Both the position numbers and the translations under genes were made by a program. Source: Alistipes sp. (GTDB taxonomy: Bacteria > Bacteroidota > Bacteroidia > Bacteroidales > Rikenellaceae). From it: 64,000 nt of DNA. Numbering within the stretch: the first letter of the stretch is position 1; every line of letters starts with the position of its first letter. Where the stretch lies: contig JAFZEX010000015.1 of assembly GCA_017560425.1 (NCBI GenBank), forward strand, positions 1 to 64,000, read 5' to 3'. Under the pieces are notes generated by a model. The model was not told where the DNA came from and did no database searches. It worked only from the letters and a program-made list of their open reading frames with translations. Shown here in pieces: positions 50,669 through 58,634 of the stretch.

Positions 50669-51532
50669 CTACTCCTGCGCTGCTGCCTCACGCTTGGCGC
50701 GGGCCTCTTTGCGGATCTTGAGTGGAGTCTTCTTCAGATACTTGCGGCAGAACAATGCAAAGTGTCCGTGGTTGGTGAAGCTATACATCTTGATGATGCT
50801 CTTCAGTGGCACGTTGGTCTCGGTGAGCAGGTGCTCGATCTCGACGATGCGCTGCTTCTGCATCCAGCTATATGGCGTGTCGTGGAACTCCTGCTTGAAC
50901 ATGTTGTTGAAGTGCTGAATGCTGAAGCCGCAGATGTCGGCAAGCTCCTCAACAGTCTTGACACGTGGAGCGTTGTTCTTCACGAGCGATGCGAACGACT
51001 GGTTGCGGTCGAAGAGGTTGTAGAATGTGCGCAGCTGGATTTGTGGCGAGTAGAAGAACTTGAAGATGATGAACATCTCCTGAATCTTAGCATGGTGTAG
51101 GTGGTTGCAGCGCATGTTGTTCTTCAGATATAGCTGCATAGAGCGCATGAATGCCTCGATAGCATCGTTGAAGGCCACCTGCGTAAATTTGTAGTTAATC
51201 TTCTTAATCTTGCCAACAATGCTGTTGAACGGAATCATGTCGCACGTAGCACCCGCAGTGATGAAGTGAGCCTTGATAATCTCGACATCAGACAGAGCCG
51301 TAACCTCGTAGTGGTAGGCACGATAGCAGAACACGAAGTGGCTCTCACGCACAACATACTCACGACGCTCCTCGGAGGTAATCTCGAAGCTACCTGCGGT
51401 GAGGAACAAAAGGCTGTTGAAGTCGCCACGATCAATGATAAGCTTCTCGCCCTCTTTAAGGGTGATATACGTAAAGCCAGCCTCGGGCTGCGATGTGTAT
51501 GAATGGCACGATGCGGGACACTGATTAGACAT
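50669..51532 (-). CDS. AraC-family transcriptional regulator
   Basis: The 287-residue protein has an N-terminal cupin-like sensor region (~20-110) and a C-terminal AraC helix-turn-helix pair (~190-275): VEELADICGFSIQHFNNMF, then LKSIIKMYSFTNHGHFALF. The second helix-turn-helix ends in the usual FCRKYLKKTPLKIRK. The effector is not known. The promoter is at 51578-51608. It is alone, with no neighbouring operon to suggest a target. Confidence 0.88.
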   Translation of the reverse strand: MSNQCPASCHSYTSQPEAGFTYITLKEGEKLIIDRGDFNSLLFLTAGSFEITSEERREYVVRESHFVFCYRAYHYEVTALSDVEIIKAHFITAGATCDMIPFNSIVGKIKKINYKFTQVAFNDAIEAFMRSMQLYLKNNMRCNHLHHAKIQEMFIIFKFFYSPQIQLRTFYNLFDRNQSFASLVKNNAPRVKTVEELADICGFSIQHFNNMFKQEFHDTPYSWMQKQRIVEIEHLLTETNVPLKSIIKMYSFTNHGHFALFCRKYLKKTPLKIRKEARAKREAAAQE

Positions 51533-51577
51533 AGGTTTCGGGTTTTAGGTTATATTAATCTATTAATGTTCACTATA

Positions 51578-51608
51578 CAAATATACGCAAATAAAATTGA
51601 AATACAAG
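51578..51608 (-). promoter_or_regulatory. Promoter of the AraC-type gene
   Basis: Minus strand CTTG (51605-51608), 19 bp, TATATTTG (51578-51585). Confidence 0.55.
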
Positions 51609-51650
51609 CCTTTTGTGGCTAAAAATATAAAAAAGTATGCAAATACAATA

Positions 51651-51689
51651 GTTATCGGGTCTTTTTAGCTGCGAAAAAGACCCGATAAC
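51651..51689. terminator. Perfect 16-bp inverted repeat, terminator
   Basis: Arms GTTATCGGGTCTTTTT and AAAAAGACCCGATAAC with a 7-nt loop. It should terminate the leftward DUF4435 gene. Confidence 0.75.
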
Positions 51690-51732
51690 TTATCTCAAAG
51701 AATATATCTTAACGGTGCTGATATGCACCCCT

Positions 51733-52803
51733 CTACGGCTCGAAGTTGCACCTGAGCATCACGGGAGGCTCTTGCCTCTCCTTGATCTTGGCAATCATGG
51801 TATCGAGATATGCCTGAATATCATCACGTAGGCGCTTATAAAGAGGGCTCGAGGTGTAGTTCTCGTTATCCAACAACACATCACGTATCGAGCGCAAGGT
51901 GTTGGTATAGTTGTTCAGCTCGTTCTTGAGTGCCACGCCCTCAACCTTCGAGGAGTGAATCTTGGCAATAGATAGCTGGCGCAGCTTCTCGCATACTGCC
52001 GAGAGCACAATCATCACAACATTGTCCATGAGCGTGTGTCCGTGCATGAACATGTAGCAGTTATCCTCCTCAACACCAAGCTTTTTCAGGCGCTCGGCAA
52101 ATGCCTCAACATCATGGCTCATCTCGGGGTTAGCCTCCACCAGGGCGTTGTGTCTACGCTCGACGTTGCGTTGTAGCCATGCGAGGGTCGATTCGCCATT
52201 ATGACGAATATCGACATAGCCGAGGCGCACGGCATTGCGGAACTCGACAAGTGTAAAGATGCTCTCGTGCGATAGTTGTGCCGAGTAGGCGTACCACAAA
52301 AATAGGGGATAGATCAACCGTGAGTAGTTGGCAAAGAACTCGACAAAGTCGAAGATGCGGGTGTCGTTCTTCGTTGCCTTCACGCAGACGTTGTGTAGCG
52401 ACGGAGCGTAGCATAGGTAGTTCTCCGTAGCATATACATAGGTATGAAACATATTCTCGGCACCGAGCACCTCACGCGACTGCTCGTTAGCGCCATCGAA
52501 GAGGTAGTCGAAGTCGGAATCGACACATAGTATCACACGCTCGGGGTCGGTAGAGCCAATCATCGACATAAGCACCTTCTTGCCCTTGGGCAGGTCGTCA
52601 CGGTTGGGCACCGAGATCTCGAAGCGGAGATATGGGTTGCGGAAGTGATCGAATATGCCACGCCAAAATGCTACATCCTCGTAGCCCTCGACATATACGT
52701 GCACAAGGTATCTATCGTCCTCGGGCGGAAGAATATCGGGCAGGCGATCGGGGTTGTACGACGTGAGGTCACGACGACGTCTATGTTTTTTGTTGGGTTT
52801 CAT
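51733..52803 (-). CDS. DUF4435-domain protein, TOPRIM-like
   Basis: The 356-residue protein has a basic start, then VYVEGYEDVAFWRGIF (~32-47) and RVILCVDSDFDYLFDG (~89-104), the Glu and DxD pattern of a TOPRIM-type nuclease fold; a helical C-terminal half follows (~160-345). DUF4435 proteins often stand beside AAA ATPases in OLD-like systems, but no ATPase gene is near here. The function is unknown; a single-gene nucleic acid enzyme is the best guess. It is divergent from the SUI1 gene. Confidence 0.72.
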   Translation of the reverse strand: MKPNKKHRRRRDLTSYNPDRLPDILPPEDDRYLVHVYVEGYEDVAFWRGIFDHFRNPYLRFEISVPNRDDLPKGKKVLMSMIGSTDPERVILCVDSDFDYLFDGANEQSREVLGAENMFHTYVYATENYLCYAPSLHNVCVKATKNDTRIFDFVEFFANYSRLIYPLFLWYAYSAQLSHESIFTLVEFRNAVRLGYVDIRHNGESTLAWLQRNVERRHNALVEANPEMSHDVEAFAERLKKLGVEEDNCYMFMHGHTLMDNVVMIVLSAVCEKLRQLSIAKIHSSKVEGVALKNELNNYTNTLRSIRDVLLDNENYTSSPLYKRLRDDIQAYLDTMIAKIKERQEPPVMLRCNFEP

Positions 52804-52828
52804 AACGTAAAGTTACAAAAATTTTTTA

Positions 52829-52836
52829 TATCTTTG
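52829..52836 (+). promoter_or_regulatory. -7 box of the SUI1-glutamine synthetase genes
   Basis: TATCTTTG matches TAnnTTTG, 52 bp before the SUI1 ATG. Confidence 0.5.
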
Positions 52837-52887
52837 TGTTAAAGTATATTTATTTGATTACATTTTATATATTATTATTTATTTAGC

Positions 52888-53229
52888 ATGAATAATGATT
52901 GGAAGGAGAGGTTAGGCGTGGTGTTCTCCACCAACCCCGACTATAAATACGAAACCTCTGCCCAAGAGGAGGCAACAACCCTCGAGCCCTCGAAGCAGAA
53001 TCTCAAGATATGGCTCGACCGCCTCAAGGGTGGCCGTGTGGCTACGGTGGTACGTGGCTTTGTTGGTAGTGCCGACGACCTTGCTACGCTGGGCAAGGAG
53101 CTCAAGAAGAGCTGTGGCGTGGGTGGCACTGCTAAAGATGGCGAGATAATCATTCAGGGTGATCACCGTGACCGCATCGTGGAGCTGCTCACCAAGGCTG
53201 GCTATCGCTGCAAGAAGGCGGGAGGATAG
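52888..53229 (+). CDS. SUI1/YciH-family translation initiation factor-like protein
   Basis: The 113-residue protein has an eIF1/SUI1 fold in its C-terminal half (~45-110): GRVATVVRGFVGS, LKKSCGVGGTAKDGEIIIQG and the final helix DRIVELLTKAGYRCKKAGG. YciH-type proteins may affect start codon fidelity. The glutamine synthetase gene follows after 38 bp. Confidence 0.93.
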   Translation: MNNDWKERLGVVFSTNPDYKYETSAQEEATTLEPSKQNLKIWLDRLKGGRVATVVRGFVGSADDLATLGKELKKSCGVGGTAKDGEIIIQGDHRDRIVELLTKAGYRCKKAGG

Positions 53230-53267
53230 CCCAACAAACGAAAAGTATAACTAATACAGATACAACT

Positions 53268-54770
53268 ATGACAAAGGAGTTAGAGCTAAATCCCAATAAG
53301 GTTGTTGCCTTCTTGGGTAAGCCTGCAAGGGAGTTTACAAAGGCCGACATCGTGCGCTACATCTGCGAGAATGGCATCCGCATGGTAAACTTCATGTATC
53401 CTGCGGGCGACGGTCGCCTCAAGACCCTTAACTTTGTAATCAACAATGCTGCGTACCTCGACGCTATACTCACCTGTGGTGAGCGTGTCGATGGCTCGAG
53501 CCTCTTTCCATTTATCGAGGCGGGTAGCAGCGACCTATATGTTGTGCCACGCTTCCGCACAGCCTTCCTCGACCCATTTGCCGAGATCCCTACGCTCACT
53601 ATGCTCTGCTCATTCTTCAACAAGGATGGCGAGCCTTTGGCATCGGCACCACGCTACACGCTCCTCAAGGCGTGCGCAGCCTTCGAGCAGGTTACAGGCA
53701 TGCAGTTTGAGGCTATGGGCGAGTTGGAGTACTATGTGATTGCTGAGGACGAGGGTTTGTTCCCCGCTACCGACCAGAAGGGATACCACGAGTCGTCGCC
53801 ATATGCCAAGTTCAACGAGTTCCGCACCGAGTGTATGGCATATATCGCTCAGGCGGGCGGTCAGATTAAGTATGGCCACTCTGAGGTGGGTAACTTTACT
53901 ATCGACGGCCTTATCTACGAGCAGAACGAGATAGAGTTCTTGCCTACAGCAGCTGCTGAGGCGGCAGACCAGCTTGTAATTGCCAAGTGGATTATCCGTA
54001 ACCTCGCCTATCGCTATGGCTTCGACGTTACGTTTGCGCCAAAGATCACTGCGGGCAAGGCGGGCTCAGGACTACATATACACATGCGCATTACGAAGGA
54101 TGGCAAGAATATGATGTTGGAGGATGGCGCACTCTCGCCTGTGGCACGCTGTGCTATCGCTGGCATGATGGAGCTTGCACCATCGATCACCGCCTTTGGT
54201 AATACCAACCCTACATCATACTTCCGCCTTGTGCCACACCAGGAGGCACCTACTAACGTATGCTGGGGCGACCGCAACCGCTCGGTGTTGGTGCGTGTGC
54301 CACTTGGCTGGGTTGCTAAGAGCGACATGTGTCGTATTGCCAACCCACTTGAGGGTGACAGCAACTACGATACCACACAGAAGCAGACCGTGGAGATGCG
54401 CTCACCCGATGGCTCGGCAGATGTATACGAGCTTATCGCAGGCTTGGCTGTGGCGTGCCGCTATGGCTTCGAGATGGATAACGCCCTGGAGGTTGCTGAG
54501 CGCACATACGTGAATGTGAATATCCACCTCAAGGAGAACGAGGATAAGCTGTATGGTCTTGCTCAGCTTCCTGATAGCTGTGCTGCGTCGGCCGACTGCC
54601 TCGAGAAGCAGCGCTCGATATTCGAGAGCCGAGGTGTCTTTAGCCCTGCTATGATCGACGGCATCCTTAAGTCGTTGCGCTCGTTCGACGACCGCACCCT
54701 ACGCTCCGACATTGGCTCCGATAACGAGAAGATGATGGAGCTCGTTCGCAACTATTTCCACTGTGGATAG
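53268..54770 (+). CDS. Glutamine synthetase (type I-like, Bacteroidota form)
   Basis: The enzyme makes glutamine from glutamate, ammonia and ATP. The 500-residue protein has a beta-grasp domain (~20-110) and the catalytic domain with ELEYYVIAEDEG (~147-158), the Mg/Glu region GLIYEQNEIEFLP, KITAGKAGSGLHIHMRI (~254-270), NTNPTSYFRL (~303-312) and the RSPDGSADVYE segment (~382-392). I see no NLYDLP adenylylation motif. Whether it is a true GS or a GS-like gamma-glutamyl ligase cannot be fully settled. It ends in a terminator at 54800-54856. Confidence 0.88.
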   Translation: MTKELELNPNKVVAFLGKPAREFTKADIVRYICENGIRMVNFMYPAGDGRLKTLNFVINNAAYLDAILTCGERVDGSSLFPFIEAGSSDLYVVPRFRTAFLDPFAEIPTLTMLCSFFNKDGEPLASAPRYTLLKACAAFEQVTGMQFEAMGELEYYVIAEDEGLFPATDQKGYHESSPYAKFNEFRTECMAYIAQAGGQIKYGHSEVGNFTIDGLIYEQNEIEFLPTAAAEAADQLVIAKWIIRNLAYRYGFDVTFAPKITAGKAGSGLHIHMRITKDGKNMMLEDGALSPVARCAIAGMMELAPSITAFGNTNPTSYFRLVPHQEAPTNVCWGDRNRSVLVRVPLGWVAKSDMCRIANPLEGDSNYDTTQKQTVEMRSPDGSADVYELIAGLAVACRYGFEMDNALEVAERTYVNVNIHLKENEDKLYGLAQLPDSCAASADCLEKQRSIFESRGVFSPAMIDGILKSLRSFDDRTLRSDIGSDNEKMMELVRNYFHCG

Positions 54771-54799
54771 GGTCTATATGCTCCCCTAAGCTAAGCATA

Positions 54800-54860
54800 G
54801 AGGGATAAAGTGCTGGTAAATAATGGAAATCTATCTTTATCAGCATTTTATCCCTCTTTG
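54800..54860 (+). terminator. Terminator of glutamine synthetase
   Basis: Arms GAGGGATAAAGTGCTG and CAGCATTTTATCCCTC around a 25-nt loop, followed by TTTG. Confidence 0.7.
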
Positions 54861-55020
54861 TTGTTTAAATATTGGGTTTAGGTCAAACTCGCTGAGGTAT
54901 AGTGCTTTGCGTGTGCATGGCACTATTTTTGTTTTATCTACGCAGTAATTTGTAATGTTTAAAAAGGTTTAATTTGTGCAAATTGAACGTTATTAAATTA
55001 AAAAGTTACAATATAATTCA

Positions 55021-55028
55021 TACATTTG
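55021..55028 (+). promoter_or_regulatory. -7 box of the short AraC-type gene
   Basis: TACATTTG matches TAnnTTTG; the ATG is only 22 bp downstream, giving a short leader. Confidence 0.55.
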
Positions 55029-55050
55029 TGTTGTAAAAAAACAGAATAAG

Positions 55051-55674
55051 ATGCGTGGTTACAGTATCGAGAAAATGGCTATGTTGCATACCGAAATGGA
55101 ACATATGTTTGTGGAGTCCAACGACATAACAAGTCGTGATGCCTACAATGGTAGTGCTGTTGGGTGTATAATTAGCGGAAGTTGTAGGCTTAAGCAAGAT
55201 GGCGCATTGCGTGTAATTCCCGAGCGCATGCTCTATGTCATTGACAACCGCACCGAGAGCGTGGAGAATGTCACCAATAGCGAGGGCTCGTTCGAGCAGG
55301 TGTTGTTTATGGTTGAGCGTGAGCCATCGCCCCACACCACATCGTCGGGACTCAGAGAGCGTGAGCGCTTCAATAATGCCATTATGCAGGGCATAGTGTC
55401 GAACCTCACAATTGAGGAGCTGGCTACGATGTGTTGCTACTCGGTATCCACCTTCAAGCGTCGTTTCAGTCAGCACTACAACGAGTCGCCCCACAAGTGG
55501 CTGTTGCGCTGCAGGCTGATGCTTGCGGCAAAGATCATGTCGAAGACCAACATATCTATTACGGAGCTATCGTCGCTATGCGGCTTTATCAATGTGTCGC
55601 ACTTCATAGCCACCTTCCGTCGCCACTTCGGCATAACGCCAGCATCGCTAAAGAACTATTCGCGCGAGGAGTAG
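55051..55674 (+). CDS. Short AraC-family transcriptional regulator
   Basis: The 207-residue protein has a small N-terminal sensor-like part (~1-105) and an AraC DNA-binding domain (~112-203): TIEELATMCCYSVSTFKRRF and ITELSSLCGFINVSHFIATF, ending in RRHFGITPASLKNYS. It is shorter than most AraC proteins, whose sensor is ~150 residues. Nothing nearby points to the regulon. Confidence 0.88.
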   Translation: MRGYSIEKMAMLHTEMEHMFVESNDITSRDAYNGSAVGCIISGSCRLKQDGALRVIPERMLYVIDNRTESVENVTNSEGSFEQVLFMVEREPSPHTTSSGLRERERFNNAIMQGIVSNLTIEELATMCCYSVSTFKRRFSQHYNESPHKWLLRCRLMLAAKIMSKTNISITELSSLCGFINVSHFIATFRRHFGITPASLKNYSREE

Positions 55675-55708
55675 TACATAGATTCTTGCCGATACACTAT
55701 CAAACAAA

Positions 55709-55742
55709 AATTCTCGCCACCCATAACCGAGTGGCGAGAATT
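55709..55742. terminator. Terminator after WG-repeat gene 2 (duplicated sequence)
   Basis: Arms AATTCTCGCCAC and GTGGCGAGAATT with a 10-nt loop; flanks match the terminator at 27575-27608. It may also end the AraC gene. Confidence 0.8.
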
Positions 55743-55788
55743 GATGTGTTTAGATGTCTATTGTTGGAGTAGATATTGGGATATTTTG

Positions 55789-56628
55789 TTAATAATCCCA
55801 ATAATCCAGATGAAAATAATTTGCTTCTACTATACGTCCATCTTTGATAAAGCAAGCAAATTCCTTGTAGCCCTTACGACATTTTATAACAGGGTTGTCT
55901 CTTGTTGTCGTGTGCGTTTTATCACTTTTATCATCGTAGCTTTTATAAAGCGTAATTCTCGACGAATAAAAAGGTACCTCGTAACAGTAACGGTCAATTG
56001 CATCAAACTGAGCAGCAACAATCACCTTTCCATTGGTATCTATTATGCCCCATTTATCGTTTAGTCTGAATGCTGCACGATTAAGCCTGAAGTCGGTGAC
56101 CTCCTCATACTTTGGTGCAATAACTATCTCACCTTTTACATTTATAAAGCCATATTTTGTACCCTGCCTAATCGCAACAAGACCACAATGTATATCTCCG
56201 ACAATCTCATAGCTCTGTGACTGTGCGGTTGTGGCTTGGTTATTTAGGGCCTCGGTGAGAGTGTCTATCTTAGCGAGTAGGCTGCCATACGACTGCTCGA
56301 AGTTGAGCTGAGGCAATGCCTCGGTAGCAGCAATGAGCCTATCGAATTTTACACACAGCGAGTCAATCTTCTGCGACTTGTTGTCGTAAGCCTCCTCGAG
56401 CGAGGTATATGCTCGCACGAGCTTGTTTACCTCATTATTCAGCGAGTCTATATGCTTGTGCATAGCCTCCTCACGAGCCATGAGGGCGTTAATCTTGTTC
56501 TGTAGCTCAACCTCACGAGCCTTGAGTGCGTTAATCTCCTCGGTTAGCGCCACCACATCCCTCTTCTGCGCCGAGGCACTACCTATTGTGGCACACACAA
56601 GCACCACAAGAATAAAGAGTCGTTTCAT
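55789..56628 (-). CDS. WG-repeat protein with signal peptide and coiled coil (copy 2)
   Basis: The 279-residue protein has a signal peptide (~1-20), a coiled coil (~25-125) and two clear WG repeats (~145-215): YGFINVKGEIVIAPKYEEV and WGIIDTNGKVIVAAQFDAI. The third repeat is lost and replaced by a sequence rich in Tyr, Lys and Thr. The layout and terminator match copy 1. It lies 27 bp after dxs and is probably read from the dxs transcript. Confidence 0.86.
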   Translation of the reverse strand: MKRLFILVVLVCATIGSASAQKRDVVALTEEINALKAREVELQNKINALMAREEAMHKHIDSLNNEVNKLVRAYTSLEEAYDNKSQKIDSLCVKFDRLIAATEALPQLNFEQSYGSLLAKIDTLTEALNNQATTAQSQSYEIVGDIHCGLVAIRQGTKYGFINVKGEIVIAPKYEEVTDFRLNRAAFRLNDKWGIIDTNGKVIVAAQFDAIDRYCYEVPFYSSRITLYKSYDDKSDKTHTTTRDNPVIKCRKGYKEFACFIKDGRIVEANYFHLDYWDY

Positions 56629-56655
56629 AGTGTGTGAGTTAGTTTTGTGATGTGT

Positions 56656-58521
56656 TTACAAATTCTCGAGCGTTGCGAGGAGCGCCTCCTCGTCGTAGCC
56701 ACACTCGGCATATAGCTGTGCGGGTGTGCCCTGCTCAACAAACCTATCGTCGATGCCCAGGTGCTTGATTGTGGGGTGCATGCCCTCGCTTGCGAGCAGT
56801 GCGCTGAGGCTCTCGCCCACGCCACCACGTATCACACCATCCTCGATGGTCACAACCTTCGTAAAGCGCTTGCCGATCTCCATGATGAGCGCCTTGTCCA
56901 AAGGCTTGACATAGCATAGGTCGTAAACGGCAACACTACGTGTTGAGCGCTCGGCAGCACGCATAGCCACATTTGCCATGGTGCCAACGGCGATAATGGC
57001 GATATCTGTGCCCTCACGTAGCATCTCGCCCTTGCCCTCAGCCATCTCCTTAAACTCTGCGCCCTGCCACTCAACGCCCTCGCCGATGCCTCGTGGGTAG
57101 CGAATGGCTGTGGGGTGGTCGTTGCGTAGTGCTGTGTACATCATGTTGCGCAACACAAGCTCGTTGCGGGGTGCTGCTATGGTGATGTTGGGCACACAGC
57201 CCAAGTATGCAAGGTCGAACATGCCATGGTGTGTAGCGCCATCCTCGCCCACCAAGCCGCCACGGTCAAGACACATGACCACAGGTAGGTTTTGCAGTGC
57301 CACGTCGTGGATAACATTGTCGTAGGCACGCTGCATAAAGGTGGAGTAGATGTTGCAGAAGGGGCGCTTGCCTGCTGCCGCCATGCCTGCCGAGAAGGTC
57401 ACGGCATGACCCTCGGCGATGCCCACGTCGAAGCAGCGCTCGGGAAGCTCACGCATCATGATGTTCATCGAGCAGCCCGAAGGCATTGCAGGGGTGATGC
57501 CCACAACACGCTCGTCGAGGCGTGCAAGCTCGAGAAGTGTCTCGCCAAAGACATCTTGGTAGCGAGCTGCCTTATACACCGAACGCTTACGCTCGGCGGT
57601 AGCCACATCGAAGCGTCCTGGAGCATGCCACACCGAAGGGTCGGCCTCGGCAGCGGCATATCCCTTGCCCTTCTTGGTCTTGATATGCAAGAGCTTAGGG
57701 CCGCCAATGCCCTTGAGCGAGCGGAGCGTGTGTATCAGGCTCTTGAGGTCGTGGCCGTCGATAGTGCCGAAATAGCGGAAGTTAAGACTCTCGAAGAGGT
57801 TGCTATTTTGAAGCAGTCCTCGCTTGATGGCACCTCCTGCCCAACGTATGAAGCGGTGCAGTGGAGGTATTACGCCAAGGCCTCGCCATAGGGTGTTTTT
57901 GAGGCGGTTGTAGAACTGCGATGTAGACATGCGCACGAGGTATCTATCCAAGGCTCCCGTAGGCTTGTCGATCGACATCTCGTTGTCGTTGAGCACAACA
58001 AGAAGGTTGGTCTTGGGCGATGCGCCAGCATTGTTGAGTCCCTCGAATGCCAAACCACCTGTCATTGCGCCATCGCCAATTACCGCCACCACATGGCTTT
58101 TTTGACCGCTCATCTCCACAGCCTTAGCCATGCCGAATGCCGCCGAGATGCTCACCGATGAGTGTCCTGCTCCAAAGGCATCGTACTCGCTCTCTGCCAT
58201 GCGTGGGAAGCCGCTGATGCCTCCCTGCATGCGGTTTTTGAGGAATGCTTCACGGCGACCCGTGATAATCTTATGGGCATATGCCTGGTGTCCCACGTCC
58301 CACACGATGCGGTCGTTGGGCGTGTCGTAGACATAGTGTAGCGCCACGGTGAGCTCTATCGCTCCGAGGCTCGAGCCGAGGTGGCCAGGGTTTGTTGAGC
58401 AGCACTCCAAAATATAGTGGCGAAGCTCCTCGCAATAGCACTTAAGTTCGCCTATCGACAACTGCTTAAGGTCGTCGGGCGAATTTACTCTGTCGAGATA
58501 TTTATATTGTGTATCTGCCAT
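56656..58521 (-). CDS. dxs: 1-deoxy-D-xylulose-5-phosphate synthase
   Basis: Dxs makes the first intermediate of the MEP isoprenoid pathway from pyruvate and glyceraldehyde 3-phosphate with thiamine diphosphate. The 621-residue product (from MADTQYKYLDR) has GHLGSSLGAIELTVALHYV (~46-64), GDGAMTGGLAFEGLNNAG (~150-167), DNEMSIDKPTGAL and the C-terminal DRGGLVGEDGATHHGMFD (~418-435). An upstream start at 58563 would add 14 residues and cover the promoter, so 58521 is used. Confidence 0.95.
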   Translation of the reverse strand: MADTQYKYLDRVNSPDDLKQLSIGELKCYCEELRHYILECCSTNPGHLGSSLGAIELTVALHYVYDTPNDRIVWDVGHQAYAHKIITGRREAFLKNRMQGGISGFPRMAESEYDAFGAGHSSVSISAAFGMAKAVEMSGQKSHVVAVIGDGAMTGGLAFEGLNNAGASPKTNLLVVLNDNEMSIDKPTGALDRYLVRMSTSQFYNRLKNTLWRGLGVIPPLHRFIRWAGGAIKRGLLQNSNLFESLNFRYFGTIDGHDLKSLIHTLRSLKGIGGPKLLHIKTKKGKGYAAAEADPSVWHAPGRFDVATAERKRSVYKAARYQDVFGETLLELARLDERVVGITPAMPSGCSMNIMMRELPERCFDVGIAEGHAVTFSAGMAAAGKRPFCNIYSTFMQRAYDNVIHDVALQNLPVVMCLDRGGLVGEDGATHHGMFDLAYLGCVPNITIAAPRNELVLRNMMYTALRNDHPTAIRYPRGIGEGVEWQGAEFKEMAEGKGEMLREGTDIAIIAVGTMANVAMRAAERSTRSVAVYDLCYVKPLDKALIMEIGKRFTKVVTIEDGVIRGGVGESLSALLASEGMHPTIKHLGIDDRFVEQGTPAQLYAECGYDEEALLATLENL

Positions 58522-58537
58522 TGCTAAAAAACAGTTG

Positions 58538-58574
58538 TAGTTGGTGCACAACACGCACACCAACTACAAAGATA
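58538..58574 (-). promoter_or_regulatory. dxs promoter with an inverted repeat at the transcription start
   Basis: Minus strand -7 box TATCTTTG (58567-58574) overlaps the first base of the inverted repeat TAGTTGGTG (58558-58566) / CACCAACTA (58538-58546). The repeat covers the expected transcription start and could be an operator or a 5' hairpin. Confidence 0.5.
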
Positions 58575-58634
58575 GGGATTTTTTATGTTAAAAGCGAATG
58601 TTGCACCTAAAATTATTTTAGTGCGCAGCGCTCA

